Shown piece by piece: positions 21,493 through 34,149 of a stretch of DNA of 64,000 nt. Numbering within the stretch: position 1 is the stretch's first letter; each line of letters starts with the position of its first letter. The stretch lies in the NCBI GenBank assembly GCA_025200525.1, contig CM045767.1, positions 122,810,346-122,874,345 of the forward strand. The letters run 5' to 3'. Below the pieces are notes generated by a model, which made no database searches, was not told the origin of the DNA, and saw nothing but the letters and a program-made list of their open reading frames with translations. Made by a program: the position numbers and the translations under genes. The DNA is from Camellia lanceoleosa. Lineage: Eukaryota; Streptophyta; Magnoliopsida; Ericales; Theaceae.

Positions 21493-22100
21493 TTTCTAAC
21501 CTATAAATTTTATAGGAGTTCCAATATTCCAATATTAATTTTCTAATTTTTTAATTTTTTAAAAAAAACCTCAACATTTATTGATTTCTCTCAACCCACA
21601 AGTATTTTTGTCTTCTCTTACACCTACTGCTAAACCATTTTCAATTTCTCCCATACACTATGATTAGTGATGGGATTATTAAATTATTTTTATAAAAAAT
21701 TTTAAAAAATAATTTGTATATTAAAAAAATATCTAAAACAAATATAATTTCTAACCCATAAGCTTTGTAGGAGCTCCAATATCCCAATATTAATTTTCTA
21801 ATTTTTTGATTTGAAAAAAGAAAATCTCAGCATTTATTGACTTCTCCCAACCCACAAGTCTTTTTGTCTTCTCTCACACCTACTGCTACACCATTTTCAA
21901 TTTCTCCCATACACTATGGTTAGTGATGAGATTATTAAATTATTTTTATAAAAAATTTTAAAAAAATTGTATATTAAAAAAATATCTAAAACAAATATAA
22001 ATTCTTATTAAATCTATCTATCTATCTAGATATTATATAAGTAAAAGGGGCTTTCTAACTACAAGTTTTGTAGAAGTTTCAATATTTCAAACTAAAATTT
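21493..22100. repeat. Tandem repeat, about 255-bp period, two full and one partial copy
   Basis: Copies begin with TTTCTAAC at 21493, 21748 and 22053. They share TTCTCCCATACACTATG and AAAAAAATATCTAAAACAAA blocks. ATCTATCTA..ATATTATATAAG precedes the first and third copies, and ATCTATATACTATTATAATT occurs at about 22386. These resemble Helitron 5' ends in plus orientation, but no hairpin/CTRR end was found to pair with them. Confidence 0.7.
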
Positions 22101-23359
22101 CTAATTTTTTGATTTTAAATAATTAAAAAAATCCTCTATAACTCTCATACAAGCCAAAAAAAAAAAAAAAAAAATTAATATCTTTTGATTCATGACTTTC
22201 AAATGGAAAGTATATCAAATATATAAAATAAAAAATAGAAAGTATAGTAATCCATTTCAAAATTCAAATTTGAGGGGCACTAAATATGAAAAGCATTCCA
22301 TTAATTTAAATTTAAAATTATAATGATTTATCCCATAATATATAAGTTTTAAATAATAATCTATTCATGATTTATCTATATATCTATATACTATTATAAT
22401 TGCAAAATATTATCATTTCATTAAAGTTGAAAGTTGTAGTTCTTTTTTCTTATTTTTTTAATTTTGATTAATTTTTTATTAATACGTGTTACAATATGAT
22501 TGGTCTATGACTTAATTTTATATTCTTAAAATAAAATTTCAAATTTGGATTCTTACTTAAATTATGTTACTATAATTGAAATGAGATTAATATTCATTCC
22601 TTAAATTTTGCATCCTTTATTAAATTATAAAATAAAATTTCAAATTTAAATTCTTCTTCAAATTATATTACTACAATTAGAATGAGATCAATATTCACAT
22701 GTGTCATAATAATGTATCATAATATTATTGGTCTAAATATAATTTGTTTTAAACACATGTATTCAAATTATTAATCGCTATTAATTTTTTTTTCTTTTTT
22801 TTTTGGTTTCAAATTTTATACAAAAAATTATATCGTTCAAAACTATAAGGATTTGAACAATAATATATTTTTTAATACAATTTTTTTTTTAACAAAAGAA
22901 CAAAACATAACTTTTTTAGTACTTACCAAACATGGTGGATTTTGTTAGATTTTTTTAATTTTTTTTAATCTCAATTGTTAATTAAAAAAAATTAAAATAA
23001 AGAATAAAGATATCTTTGGCTCAAATTGTTAGAAAGTTACTTTTGCTAAAATAAATCAGAAAGAAACATTAATTTTTTTTATTAAAAGTGATAGTTCGTT
23101 AAACTTTTTTTATTTAAAAAAAAGAGTTACGGGTGATAATTTATTGTTCATCCAGAATTATTTTCAGATTAAATGAAAATCCTATATTAAATTTTCTTCT
23201 TACCTTTTTTCTATTCAAATACTTTTATTTTGTAAGAAATTTATTTTTATTCGATTTAATATTTTATTGTAATTTTTAAATTAAAAAGAATTTTTAAAAA
23301 ATCATATTTAAATTATTTATGCCATTATAAAAAGTAAATTTTTTTAATATCAACTTAGT
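22101..23359. other. AT-rich non-coding stretch
   Basis: No gene, clear repeat or terminus is visible. Long A/T homopolymers and scattered TA-rich microsatellite sequence dominate. Confidence 0.5.
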
Positions 23360-24153
23360 GGTAGTTTGGGAAGTGCCAAATAAAGGCATCCACAATGGAT
23401 GTGTTGAAGTTGTGTGTTATATGACAAAAAGTATTAAACGTGGGACCCAAAAATGTGTGTTAAGAGTTTGTTAATTTAGTGAGTGAATAATGAGTGAATG
23501 GTAATACAATGGATGTGTTAAAGAGTGTGTTAAAAACATATATATATAATAAATAAAGTAAATAAATAATTTAATTTAATCACAAATTTCAAGCCCAAAA
23601 AAAATCCCAACAAGTATAAAAAAAAAAAAAAATCCCGAACCAAAAAAAAATATATATATATTTTCTCTTCTTGAAGGGTTCGGACATCCGGGTGGACTTC
23701 TGGCAAGATGTCTGGGGGGACTTATGACCAGACATCCAGGCAGACTTCCCCCAGGCATACAACTCTCTCTCCCTCGCTGGCTAAACCACTCACTGCAGTT
23801 AACACACATGTTAACATCTGACACTAACGTTGAACACTAACACACAACTTAGCAGCTCCATTGCAACCCCAAACAAAACCCTCAGCTAGCCAAAACTTGG
23901 CATCTGACACTAACATTCAGCTTAGTGTGTCCATTGTGGATGCTCTAAGTATACTTTTTTTACTTTTACTTTTTACGAAAATATGTACAGAAAAGTAAAG
24001 ATGTGATGTGACTCAAAAAATATAATTAAGTATACTTTTTTACTTTTTATGAAAAGATGTGTAAAAAAGTGAAGATGTGATATGACCCAAAAATGATAAA
24101 AAGATTAAAAAAAAAAAAAAATAGTAAGCTAAAATAACACTTCCCAAACAACC
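23360..24153. mobile_element. Inverted-repeat element (outer), non-autonomous
   Basis: GGTAGTTTGGGAAGTGCC at 23360-23377 is matched in inverted orientation by ACACTTCCCAAACAACC at 24137-24153. It contains no ORF of its own. Its right part has a diverged internal duplication (TAAGTATACTTTTTTACTTT, twice, about 23946 and 24027). A second inverted-repeat element (23385-23944) is nested inside. The superfamily is uncertain. Confidence 0.6.
23385..23944. mobile_element. Inverted-repeat element (inner), about 560 bp
   Basis: The left end GGCATCCACAATGGATGTGT pairs with the right end GTGTCCATTGTGGATGCT. Termini of the form GAGCATCCACAATGG are frequent in plant MITEs. The interior has GTGTTA-rich repeats and a GC-richer block (23680-23760) with three related GGACATCYGGG-like motifs. 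No transposase is present. Confidence 0.65.
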
Positions 24154-24658
24154 CTTTATTCGATGATTCCTTTCTAAAAGGCGTATTTTTTAAATATTTT
24201 CAAGAAAAATTCTATTGAAAATCTTAAACATATTCCTTTTTCTTTTGTTCATTAATATTAAATTTTTAATTAATTTTATTTATTATTTAAAAAATAAATT
24301 ATCAAATAATTTATATATTTATATATATAATTTTTTTTGGTTGCTCAGGTTATTTGCTGTTTCTGCTCAAGTCTACTCAAATTTAATTTGAATTTTTGAA
24401 TTTCTGCATAGGTCCTCACTTAATTAAAAATTTTGTTGTTTAATCTTTAAAAAAATTTCACCTAAGTTTGCAATTTTAGCAAGGGGAGTTGAAAGTTACA
24501 TGATTAAATTTGTGACAAATTAAAAAATAATAAATAAATTGTGATAAAATTATGGGACTTAAATTGTAAATTTTAATATTTTTTGTTTTTATAATTTATG
24601 TAACGCCCTCAAAATAAACCCATAAATCATACATTCTTGACATGCTTAGACATAAGGG

Positions 24659-25262
24659 TGTAAGCATAAATTTCAAAACATAAACCTTACACTTCGGATC
24701 ATTTACCATGTGTATCATCAAGAAATCAAGACAAAATGACATACCCGAATCCATTGATGAACGGTTAAACGGAAGCGTGATTATCAATAAACTCTTTGTT
24801 ATTGATTATGTTATTGCCTTCTAATCCTTTCCCTTTTGGTGCCTTATGTTTCTCCTTGAGAGGATTTAGAAAAATGGCAGTGTTGTTTTCCACTTGGGAA
24901 GGAATAGGGACCATAACCTTTTAAAGGTTGTAATTGGTTTTCAAAACTGAAAGGTTGTGGAAGTTCAAAAGGAATGAAAATCAACTTTAACCATTATTGG
25001 TTTTAATTTCTATTTATTGGTTTTTAAAACTGAAAGGTTGTGGAAGTTCAAAAGGAATGAAAACCAACTTTAACCAATATGTTTTAATTTCTATTTCTGC
25101 CCCTCATAGAAATAGAAATTATACAACTAGTATCTACACATTAGGTCCATAACACATATACCCTTAAGCCTATTAACTAAATTGAATCACTTAAATTGTA
25201 GGCTTCTTATAAATGATAACACCACATTTAATTATGTGGTCCCATTGAGACATTATCTAACA
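24659..25262 (-). repeat. Copia 3' LTR (minus orientation)
   Basis: On the minus strand the LTR runs from TGTTAGATAATGTCTC to ATTTATGCTTACA, 604 bp. It contains a near-tandem doublet (GAAAGGTTGTGGAAGTTC at about 24948 and 25032). Its partner is 28023-28626. Confidence 0.95.
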
Positions 25263-25668
25263 ATCTCCCACTGGACCACATATGTATCTGAAAATGTGCT
25301 TAACTTTAGTGAGCTCAGAAATTTGTTATCATAACTTGAGGGTATCCAAACAATCTTGTCCATTAACTATATTAATATAGGATCAAAGCGGTCTTCGTTA
25401 CATCAATCGTAACTCGACCCACCAATGGTCACGTATACTAATACAACTAAATGACATAGATCAATCATGGATGCGTAGCATGGAAATTACATGTGATGTG
25501 ATCCATACATGCCTATTTCCAACTGGTCCTACTTAACTTTATTGAGATCAATACTTCTGTCGTAATGCAGCGTAATAAACTGAATATTTCATTTCTGCAG
25601 AAATTAATCTAATTACATGGATAAAACTCAAGGCTGACATAAAGCAGTAATATAAATACAAACTCCCA

Positions 25669-27164
25669 CTAAACCAGAATGTTCTCAAATAGAACAACAC
25701 CCATCTGAGCAGTGTGCTCATGAAAGACCTTGGGTGGTAGTCCCTTCGTAAGTGGATCCGCTATCATGGAGTTTGTCCCAATGTGCTCTATGGAAATCTG
25801 TCCACTCTGCACTCTTTCTTTTACAACTAGGAACTTGTTATCAATATGCTTTGATTTTGTCGAGCTCTTGTTGTTATTGGAATATAAAACTGCAGACTTA
25901 TTGTCACAATATAACTTAAGTGGTCTTTCAGTGCCTTCCAAAATACGCAACCCAATGACAAAATTCTGTAGCCATATCCCTTGGTTTGATGCCTCATAAC
26001 ATGCTACAAACTCTGCGGCCATGGTGGATGAAGCTATGAGCGTCTGCTTTGCAGACCTCCAAGAAATTGCTCCGCCAGCTAACAGATAAATATAGCCTGA
26101 TGTGGATTTCCTCATCTTGGCATCCAAAGAAAATCGAGTCGGAATATCCAATGACCTCTAACTTGTCCCATCTCCTATATGTGAGCATATATTCCTTTGT
26201 TCTCTGTAAATATCGCATAACACACTTGACTGCTTTCCAATGATCCATGACAGGATTACTTAAATATCTGCCTAACATGCCAACTATAAACGCAATATCC
26301 GGACGCGTACATACTTGAGCATACATTAGACTCCCTCTGATAGAGGCATAAGGAATCTTCTGCATTTCTTGAATTTCAAGACTGTTCTTCGGGCATTGGC
26401 TGAGACTAAACTTGTCTCCCTTAGCAACCGGGGTTTCACCTGATTTACAATTTTGCATGCCAAATCTAATGAGTACTTTTTCGATATAGCTCCTTTGTGA
26501 TAATCCCAGAATACCCCGAGAACGATCTCGGTGTATTTCGATTCCTAATACAAAGGAAGCATCACCAAGATCTTTCATTTCAAAATTCTTAGATAGAAAT
26601 CTCTTGGTGTCATGCAATAAGTTTATATCGTTTGTGGCAAGCAATATGTCGTCAACATATAAAACCAAAAATATGTGTTTACTCCCACTGAACTTGTGAT
26701 ACACACATTCATCAACAACGTTAGTTTCAAAACCATACGAAGTGAGAACTTGATGAAATTTGAAGTACCACTGACGAGAAGCTTGTTTGAGTCCATAGAT
26801 GGATTTAGTCAATTTGCAAACCATATTCTTTGGGTCTCGACACAAAGTTTTCTGCTACACCATATAAATTGTTTCTTTAATGTCACCATTAAGAAAAATT
26901 TTTGACATCCATCTGATGCAACTCAAGATCAAAATATGCAACAAGCGCCATAATTGTCCTAAAAGAATCTTTCGAAGAAACTGGAGAGAAAGTTTCTTTA
27001 AAGTCAATTCCTTCTTTTTGAGTAAAACCTTTGGCTACAAGACGTGCCTTATACCTCTCCACATTACCATTTGAATCCCTTTTGGTTTTAAATATCCATT
27101 TACAACCTACCAGCTTCGCACCAACTGGTAATGAGACAAGTTCCCAAACTTTATTGTCTTGCAT
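25669..27164 (-). pseudogene. Copia reverse transcriptase and RNase H (frameshifted)
   Basis: Protein order: 27164-26889 encodes VWELVSLPVGAK, GCKWIFKTKRD and YKARLVAKGFTQKEGIDF, the RT N-terminal motifs. After a frameshift near 26890 and a TAG near 26857, 26845-25994 encodes KSIYGLKQASRQWYFKF, the catalytic LYVDDILLA motif, and RGSLMYAQVCTRPDIAF. A second frameshift near 26150 leads into RNase H (26151-25669) with [26 protein letters not shown] and LYCDNKSAV. The active enzyme would copy the element RNA and degrade the template strand. The YVDD active site is intact but the gene is not expressible as one frame. Confidence 0.92.
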
Positions 27165-28008
27165 AGACTTATATTCTTATGCTCACATTAAGTTACCAAA
27201 CAGATAATCTCTAAATAAATTAATTTAATGACAACATCTCAAGATACCTAGCACAACATTAATACCAAGCCTTTGGGTAGTGATATTAACTGTAAGTGGT
27301 ATTCTTGTTGTAATGATCAAACATTGACAATAAGTTATGTCAAATAACAAATCTATCTTTTGATGGATTTATTATTCACATTAGGTTTCCTTTACAATTG
27401 GCACATGTTTATCACCACAAAATGTGTGTGTAATTCTACCAAGTATTAATCATGTCTTTGGACCGATAAATACCCGCATGAGATACACAGACATGAACAT
27501 CAAAACATTCCATATAAAACAATCTAGACAAGAGAGATCACTTTTGTGACATCTTGAATGGACTTATATTGAGAATGGTAGAAAAGTAAATTTCTGTAGA
27601 CGTGGTATGAAATTACATTAAATTTAAAGATTTCTAAATTTGTGACCCCGTATATGTTATATAATCTGCAGCAATCCCAATTATATACATATATAAATAG
27701 AATTGACGGGTCCAAAAACAAATAGTTTTTTTTTTTTTTTTTTTTTATGATGTTCAAAATCAAACCGATCAAATCGCAAGATATATCTATATATATAAAA
27801 ATACATGATGTTCATCCATTTGAGAGAAAGAAAAAACAAAAACTGCCCATCGAATCATTTTACAATTCCAGAAAACAGATTGCCATTTTCACAGAACAAA
27901 ACAGGAAAAAACAGAATTTACATCCATAAGAAAATTCAGAATCTGATTCCAGGAAACTAAATAGAATGAATAAAGCATATCAATTCTGATAAGACACATG
28001 ATATGCTG
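27165..28008. other. Copia internal non-coding remainder
   Basis: This is where gag, protease and integrase would be expected in a complete element, but only AT-rich sequence with many stops and a T-run (about 27726-27746) is seen. It looks like leader plus deletion-junction sequence. Confidence 0.6.
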
Positions 28009-28020
28009 GCTCTGATACCA
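28009..28020 (-). other. Copia primer-binding site (initiator tRNA-Met type)
   Basis: The minus strand reads TGGTATCAGAGC, complementary to the 3' end of initiator tRNA-Met. It lies two bases inside the 5' LTR (28023-28626). Confidence 0.9.
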
Positions 28021-28022
28021 AT

Positions 28023-28626
28023 TGTAAACATAAATTTCAGAACATAAACCTTACACTTCGGATCATTTACCATGTGTATTATCAAGAAATCAAGACAAAA
28101 TGACATACCTGAATCCATTGATGAACGGTTAAACGGAAGCGTGATTATCAATAAACTCTTTGTTATTGATTATGTTATTGCCTTCTAATCCTTTCCCCTT
28201 TGGTGCCTTATGTTTCTCCTTGAGAGGATTTAGAAAAATGGCATTGTTCTTTTCCACTTGGGAAGGAATAGGGACCATAACCTTTTAAAGGTTGTAATTG
28301 GTTTTCAAAACTGAAAGGTTGTGGAAGTTCAAAAGGAATGAAAACCAACTTTAACCATTATTGGTTTTAATTTCTATTTATTGGTTTTCAAAACTGAAAG
28401 GTTGTGGAAGTTCAAAAGGAATGAAAACCAACTTTAACCAATATGTTTTAATTTCTATTTCTGCCCCTCATAGAAATAGAAATTATACAACTAGTATCTA
28501 CACATTAGGTCCATAACACATATACCCTTAAGCCTATTAACTAAATTGAATCACTTAAATTGTAGGCTTTTTATAAATGATAACACCACATTTAATTATG
28601 TGGTCCCATTGAGACATTATCTAACA
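28023..28626 (-). repeat. Copia 5' LTR (minus orientation)
   Basis: This is the same 604 bp as 24659-25262, with about ten substitutions seen by eye (roughly 98% identity), so the insertion is moderately young. It is bounded on the right by the target duplication AAGGG. Confidence 0.95.
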
Positions 28627-29092
28627 AAGGGAATAAAGCATAATTACATATCATCAGAGTATTCATTACAAAATGTATTACATGTTGACAACAAAAGTAA
28701 ATGCCCTACGGGCTTACAACTTTCCAAGTCAACACTTGGTTACAAAAAGAGAGTACTAACTCTACACAAAATAAGCCATTGGCTTGATATACATGTAATA
28801 CAACAAAAACAACAAAAGAGTCCAACAGCCTCAAGCGTTCCAAGCTACGTCCTTGGAGGTGGCATAATACCTGTACCTGAAAATGATGTCCCATATAGAG
28901 TGAGCCAACGCCCAGTAGAGATATGTTAAACATAATATGAGCAGTAACTAACATATTAGCATTTGATAAATGTTTAACTCACACAAATCAATTTATAACC
29001 CACTTCAATTACATGACAAATGTGTCCATGTTTCGTTCCATTTTCCATTTCTTAACCAATTTATCAATTTATAATTATGGCTCAGAACCTGG

Positions 29093-31433
29093 TGTAGACA
29101 CCCCATTTTGACCGGCCCTAAGACTTGGGCATTTTATTTTGTAGTGTTTTATAATTTTATGTTTGTACATATTAAATTAGGTGTGTGCATATTTTTTAAG
29201 TGTGTTTTATAAATTGATAACTATTTTTTTTATAAAAAAAAACAAAAGAAAATAAAAAAAATAATAAACAAAAGAAAATTAAAAACAAAAAAATATATAT
29301 AGAATAAAAAAAATAAATAAAAAGAAAAGAAAATGGAGGGGGGGTCAGGGAATATATGATGATGAGGGATTTGAAGAAGAGAAGGGTAGGGAGAGAATGC
29401 TAAAATTGTGTTAGAATTTGAGAGAAAAGAAGTCTTAAAAACAAGAGAGTTGTTTTGCCAAACTAGTGAAGTTACATAGCCTCTTACATCTCATCTTCCC
29501 TTGTCAAAAATCACTCAAAGCCTTAACCAAAGAGAGAGTATTTTTTCCAAGAATAGAGTGATCATACACTTGTTCAAAACAGTCATTTTAAGCTCAAATT
29601 CCAAGCTTTTGAATTGAGGATTAAGATCATAATTCACAACCTTGAGGGTGATCAAGAGGAAGTTTGAAAATCAAGAAGTTCAATCCTTCTTTACAAGGTG
29701 AATTTTCAGTTCTTTCATTTTTCTTTCATGTTTTATCTTATATTTATTTTCTTATGTTAGTTTCATATTATGTTCTATCTTATATTTATTTTCTTATTTT
29801 AGTTTCATATTACTTTTGTTGTAATCTTGCATATTCTATCCCATATTTATTTTCTTGTTTTAGTTTTGTAGTAGTTGTATTTTTTTTGTGTTCTTATTTT
29901 AATTTCACAATCTTGCATGTTCTATTTTATATTTGTTTTCTTGTTTTAGTTTCATAGTAGTTGTGTAGTAATCTTGCATTTCCTAGGTTAAAGTTATCCT
30001 CTTATATTAGTTTCATATTAGTTTTGTTTTAATCTTACATATTCTACCTTATATTTGTTTTCTTAATTTAGGTTCAGGTTAGTTTTGTTATAATTTTGCA
30101 CTTTCTATTTTTGTTTCCTTGTTGTAAGCTAACCGGTAGTGGTTAGTTGAGCCACCTACATATTTCTTGTTTGATCCTTTTCTTGGTTTCGCAACAAGAC
30201 AGGTTTTGCTCGGCCTAGTTGGCCGACCGGCATATTTGGCCATTCGGTTAGCTTCCTTCTGACAAGATGGCATAACCTCCCAATGTTGATCAATTTCCGC
30301 CAACAATTCCAAGGCACATGAAGCTTTTTCTTTCATTTATTTTTATTTTGAGTGTTTTGCGAGGTTTTTTTTTTTTATTTTGTTGTAATATTTTCCTCAT
30401 CCCTCGGTAATTTGGTTTGTAATTATTCTTTCAAGTGTTGTAATAATTCCCCATCCCCGCTTCTTTCTATCCCATTCTTTTACTTTCTTTCCTTATTTAT
30501 ACATAAACATCATATTTATTTTTCATCATATTCATGTTTTGCATCCATGTTTCATGCATCTTGATTCGGCTAAGTTTGCATTTGTGGATTTAATCAATTC
30601 CTATGTGATTATGTGCGCTACCTCATGTTCTTGAGATGATTCACATGTCATATCTTAGAAGCCGAATCTTTAGTTGTATCTCATGAGTGAATTGTATTAG
30701 GATTCTGTATATAAGATCATGCATATTTTACTAACTTTGTTTTGTAGCTGTTCGAGGGACGTCGGTCAATCTGTGAGTTTTTATGCTTTAGCATCCCGTT
30801 TGTGTGTGTTTTTCTTACTATGTCTAGCATTCTACCATGAGGCTATTTGCTTATGTGATATAACTCTATGAATGCAAGTGGATGGAGGTTGTGTCGCTTA
30901 ATTTGGAATGATGTTGATTTTTCATGCTTGTAAACTCAATTTATTTGGGTTGTACATCGTCAAAACTCTTTCAAAATGCATGATATCAAATTGTTCCAAA
31001 ATGAATGGCATAGTCTATACTTGTATGCTTCACATAGTAAATTTTAGGATTTATTAACTAATCAGAACATGAACATATAAAGAAAATAAAAGTCATATCA
31101 TGGTTTAGTAGAGGCCGATCTTTTGATCGGGTGAGCGGGTGCTCATTATTGACCTTCCCCTCTCATACCTAAGGTTCCGAACGAAGCATCCTTGGTTACG
31201 ACGAACAGAGGCCTTGGCACTGAGTCATGGGTTTCCTAATTTCCCAAAATATTAGGTGGCGACTCTGAGATCTGATGACGCAGTCCATTTTTGACAAAAT
31301 TGCAATAAAATGGATTTTCAATAAAAGTTGCCAAATCTGGACTCTCATCTATGTTTCACATTGCACTCGTGGAACTTGGGGTCAAAGAGATCTCGAGTCC
31401 GAATCGCTTAACGCTGGTACCCCGCATGTTACG
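29093..31433 (+). repeat. 5' LTR of the large non-coding element
   Basis: The LTR is about 2341 bp and highly similar to 39464-41811. It ends GCATGTTAC followed by G, where the 3' copy ends in CA, so the last base has probably mutated. The open stretches at 29664-29957 and 30088-30336 lie in simple-composition DNA, recur in the other LTR, and show no domain. Confidence 0.9.
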
Positions 31434-31437
31434 CTTC

Positions 31438-31455
31438 TGGCGACTCCACTGGGGA
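31438..31455 (+). other. Primer-binding site, tRNA-Arg type
   Basis: TGGCGACTCCACTGGGGA begins four bases after the 5' LTR. Its complement matches the 3' part of a plant tRNA-Arg (T-arm CCCCA, acceptor TGGAGTC, then CCA) as I recall it. Plant Tat/Ogre gypsy elements use such sites. Confidence 0.75.
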
Positions 31456-32929
31456 TTTATGAAACCTTGACTCGAACTCCATGATATGACCTTTACTTTC
31501 AATTATATGTTTATTTCATTGCATGCATTGGTGCACTTAAAGTCCCTGTGTTGCCCAGATACTGGTGGGAGCACAGGCATACTTTTTGTGACACTGCACC
31601 TATCTCTACATTACTTTAGAGGCCTTGTGTTGTAACCTTTTGAGAATTGTCAAAAGGGTAGCTTTGCTATCTAGCTCTGCTATCTAAGGTTCTCAGACTC
31701 CGAAGAGAGGCTATTTGACTCTTCTGATTTCCTGGGATCTTTATTGGTTACGACCCAAAGGACTCTTTGGTAACGTCACCTTGACTTCAACCTTTAGAGT
31801 AAAGCCAACATTGTACATATAGTGAGCTATAGTACCTTTCAAATTAGGACAGGATGCTTTCCCGTTGCTGGGATGTATGATACCGCTTGTTTGAATAGTG
31901 AAACCCTAGATCATTTCAAGCTAGGACAGGATAACCCTACCCTCCATAGGGGTGTTTGTTCTCTTTCCTGCTTTATGTGCAATGTATTGGATCTATACAG
32001 GGATTCTCAAATTCGAATGAGTGGTTCAGGTTGTTCAGTTTAGCACCATTACTTCAAAAAAAAAAAAAAATAAATAACAAAAACATAAAATCAAAAAAAT
32101 AAAAAAGAAAAAATAAAAAAAAGGGGGCCGAAATCCCACAAAGTCGCCTATCTCTGTGATTGGGGAGTGACCACCTGTTGATTGCACGGGCTTTATTTTG
32201 AATGTTGTCAATGGCCCACACGTTGACTGGCAATTTGAGAATGGTTTTATTTTGAGTTATGAATTGAGTATTGAGTCTAAGTTTGATTCCACCAAGTTTG
32301 TAGAATTGGGATCAGACTCGAGTCATTCTAGTGAGTCAGAGTCTGTTGATTTCGAGAGTGCTAACCTAGACATTTCTGTCTTGTCTAGGCCTTCTTTGTC
32401 ATTTTCTTTTGAGTCTGTTGTCAAAAGTCTGTTGTCATTGTTGAGTCATAGTCTCTTTTTAATAAACTAAACAGAAAAACAAAGAAACAAAATGCCATAG
32501 AGTCTGCCTACTTTTCTGTGCCTTTAACTCATTGCATTGACCAAAGTTTTTCAAAACTTTTTCCAAAACTCTGATAAAAACAAAGAGGAAAAATTTCCTC
32601 GGGATTTGCAAATTTTGATCAATTGAGAGGAAGAGAGGTGTGCTAAACCCTTGATGAATGAGATCATTTTTGTTAATGTGGGTACTGATAAGGATCCTGG
32701 CTTGGTCCAAATTGGTTCTATCTTGTCTTCGTAAGAGTACGAGTGATTAGTCACTTTGTGAAAAGATTTCAAAAACTGTTTTTGCGTGGTTCTACGAAAA
32801 CATGCCTGGAATTAGTTATACAGCATAGGATCCCTCTTGACTCGTGGTCTGACCTCCTTAGCTCCTTAGCTTTCAAACCTTGATTCGAAGTATTCAATGA
32901 TCAATCAAAGTGTAAGGCTTGCATAGCTG
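31456..32929. other. Internal region, no recognisable coding domain
   Basis: The DNA has moderate complexity, with an A-rich tract at about 32055-32125. A 90-codon open stretch at 32198-32470 encodes an acidic, Ser-rich peptide (VELGSDSSHSSESESVDFES) without a known domain. In an autonomous relative, gag would be expected here. Confidence 0.5.
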
Positions 32930-34075
32930 AATTGGAATTAGCTCTTGAACTAGGGGCCATGATGTGATTCAAATGGAGGCAGCCCTTCAACTAGGGGCAA
33001 TAAGGTCGAATATGATTCAGATTGGAAATAGCCCTTGAACTAGGGGCAATGATGTGATCCAGATTGGGAACAGACCTTGAACTCAGGGCAGAGAATGTGA
33101 TTTCGATTTGAAACAACCCTTGAACTAGGGGCAAAAGTGTGAGGCTTGCATAGCTGAAATGGAGGTAGCCCTTAAACTAGGGGCAATAAAGTATCACCCT
33201 TGAGAGGCTCGCTGGGCCGAAAACCCGGAAGGGCGACCCAGGCAAAAGTTAGAGCATAAAAAAAAAAAAAAAAAGGAAAAAAAAAAAGAAAAATGAAAAG
33301 CTCGCAAGGTTGAAAACCCGAAAGGGCGACTTTGGCAAAAGTTAGAGTGCAAAAGGAGAGTGTCAATACCCGAGTGAACCTTAGCCAAAACTTTGTAGGG
33401 CCTGTGATTCAGATTGGAAACAACCCTTGAACTAGGGGCAAGAAGGTCGGATGTGATTTAAGATTTGAAGCAGTCCTTGAACTAGGGGCAAAAGGTTGGA
33501 TGTGATCAAAGAGTTAAAACTGAATCGTTTCCCAATGAAGACCACCCAGAAAGGCAAAACCCAGAACTTGAGAGAATGAATTTTATTATTGAAGGACAGT
33601 CGAGTTCCTATCCACTACACTAGGGGCAACACTAGGGGCAAATTTGGACCCAATTCAGTCTAGTCCCTACATCACCATATCTACTGGTCGAGTGTAGCAG
33701 TTGTTCTTATAGATGGCCTAGAGATTTCACACCCAATTAACATGGACAAGTTAAACTGAAAGTAACCCTTGAGAGGCTCGCTAGGCTGAAAACCCGGAAG
33801 GGCAACCCAGGCAAAAGTTAGAGCAGAAAAACAAAAAAAAATAGAAACTCAAAATAAATCAAAAAAAAAAATAAAAATGAAATGAACAAAATGAAAAATA
33901 AAAATAAAAAAAATGATAAAAAGCTTGCAAGGTTGAAAACCCGAAAGGGCGACTTTGGCAAAAGTTAGAGCACAAAAGAAGAGTGTCAATACCCGAGTGA
34001 ACCTTAGCCGGAACTACGATGGCCTGATTCCTATCTTTGGGATACGTAGGTATCTTCATCTCGAAGTTCGGCCCT
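32930..34075. repeat. Dispersed tandem repeats and a 569-bp-period duplication
   Basis: The phrase CTTGAACTAGGGGCAA recurs about eight times between 32945 and 33490 at 40-60 base spacing. A larger block starting CCCTTGAGAGGCTCGCT at 33197 is repeated at 33766 (period 569), including AAAACCCGGAAGGGCGACCC and GCAAAAGTTAGAG. No coding signal is visible. Confidence 0.75.
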
Positions 34076-34149
34076 AATAATTTTTCAACTCATTCATCTT
34101 GTCCATGTTTGATTGGTGTTTCTATAGTCGACTTGGTTGTCCTACCCGT

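Larger units (their letters stand above)
24659..28626 (-). mobile_element. Copia (Ty1) retrotransposon, internally deleted
   Basis: The two 604-bp LTRs (24659-25262 and 28023-28626) differ at roughly ten positions by eye. The target duplication is AAGGG (24654-24658, 28627-28631). On the minus strand a primer-binding site TGGTATCAGAGC follows the 5' LTR, and a purine tract AGTGGGAGAT precedes the 3' LTR. The internal region is only about 2.76 kb and encodes RT and RNase H; gag, protease and integrase are missing. A full copia element has about 4-5 kb of coding sequence, so this is a deletion derivative. Confidence 0.95.

Noticed and set aside
29664..30336. Small ORFs in the LTR of the large element (also at 40032-40682)
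   Set aside because: They lie in both LTRs, are low-complexity, show no domain, and have no coding support.
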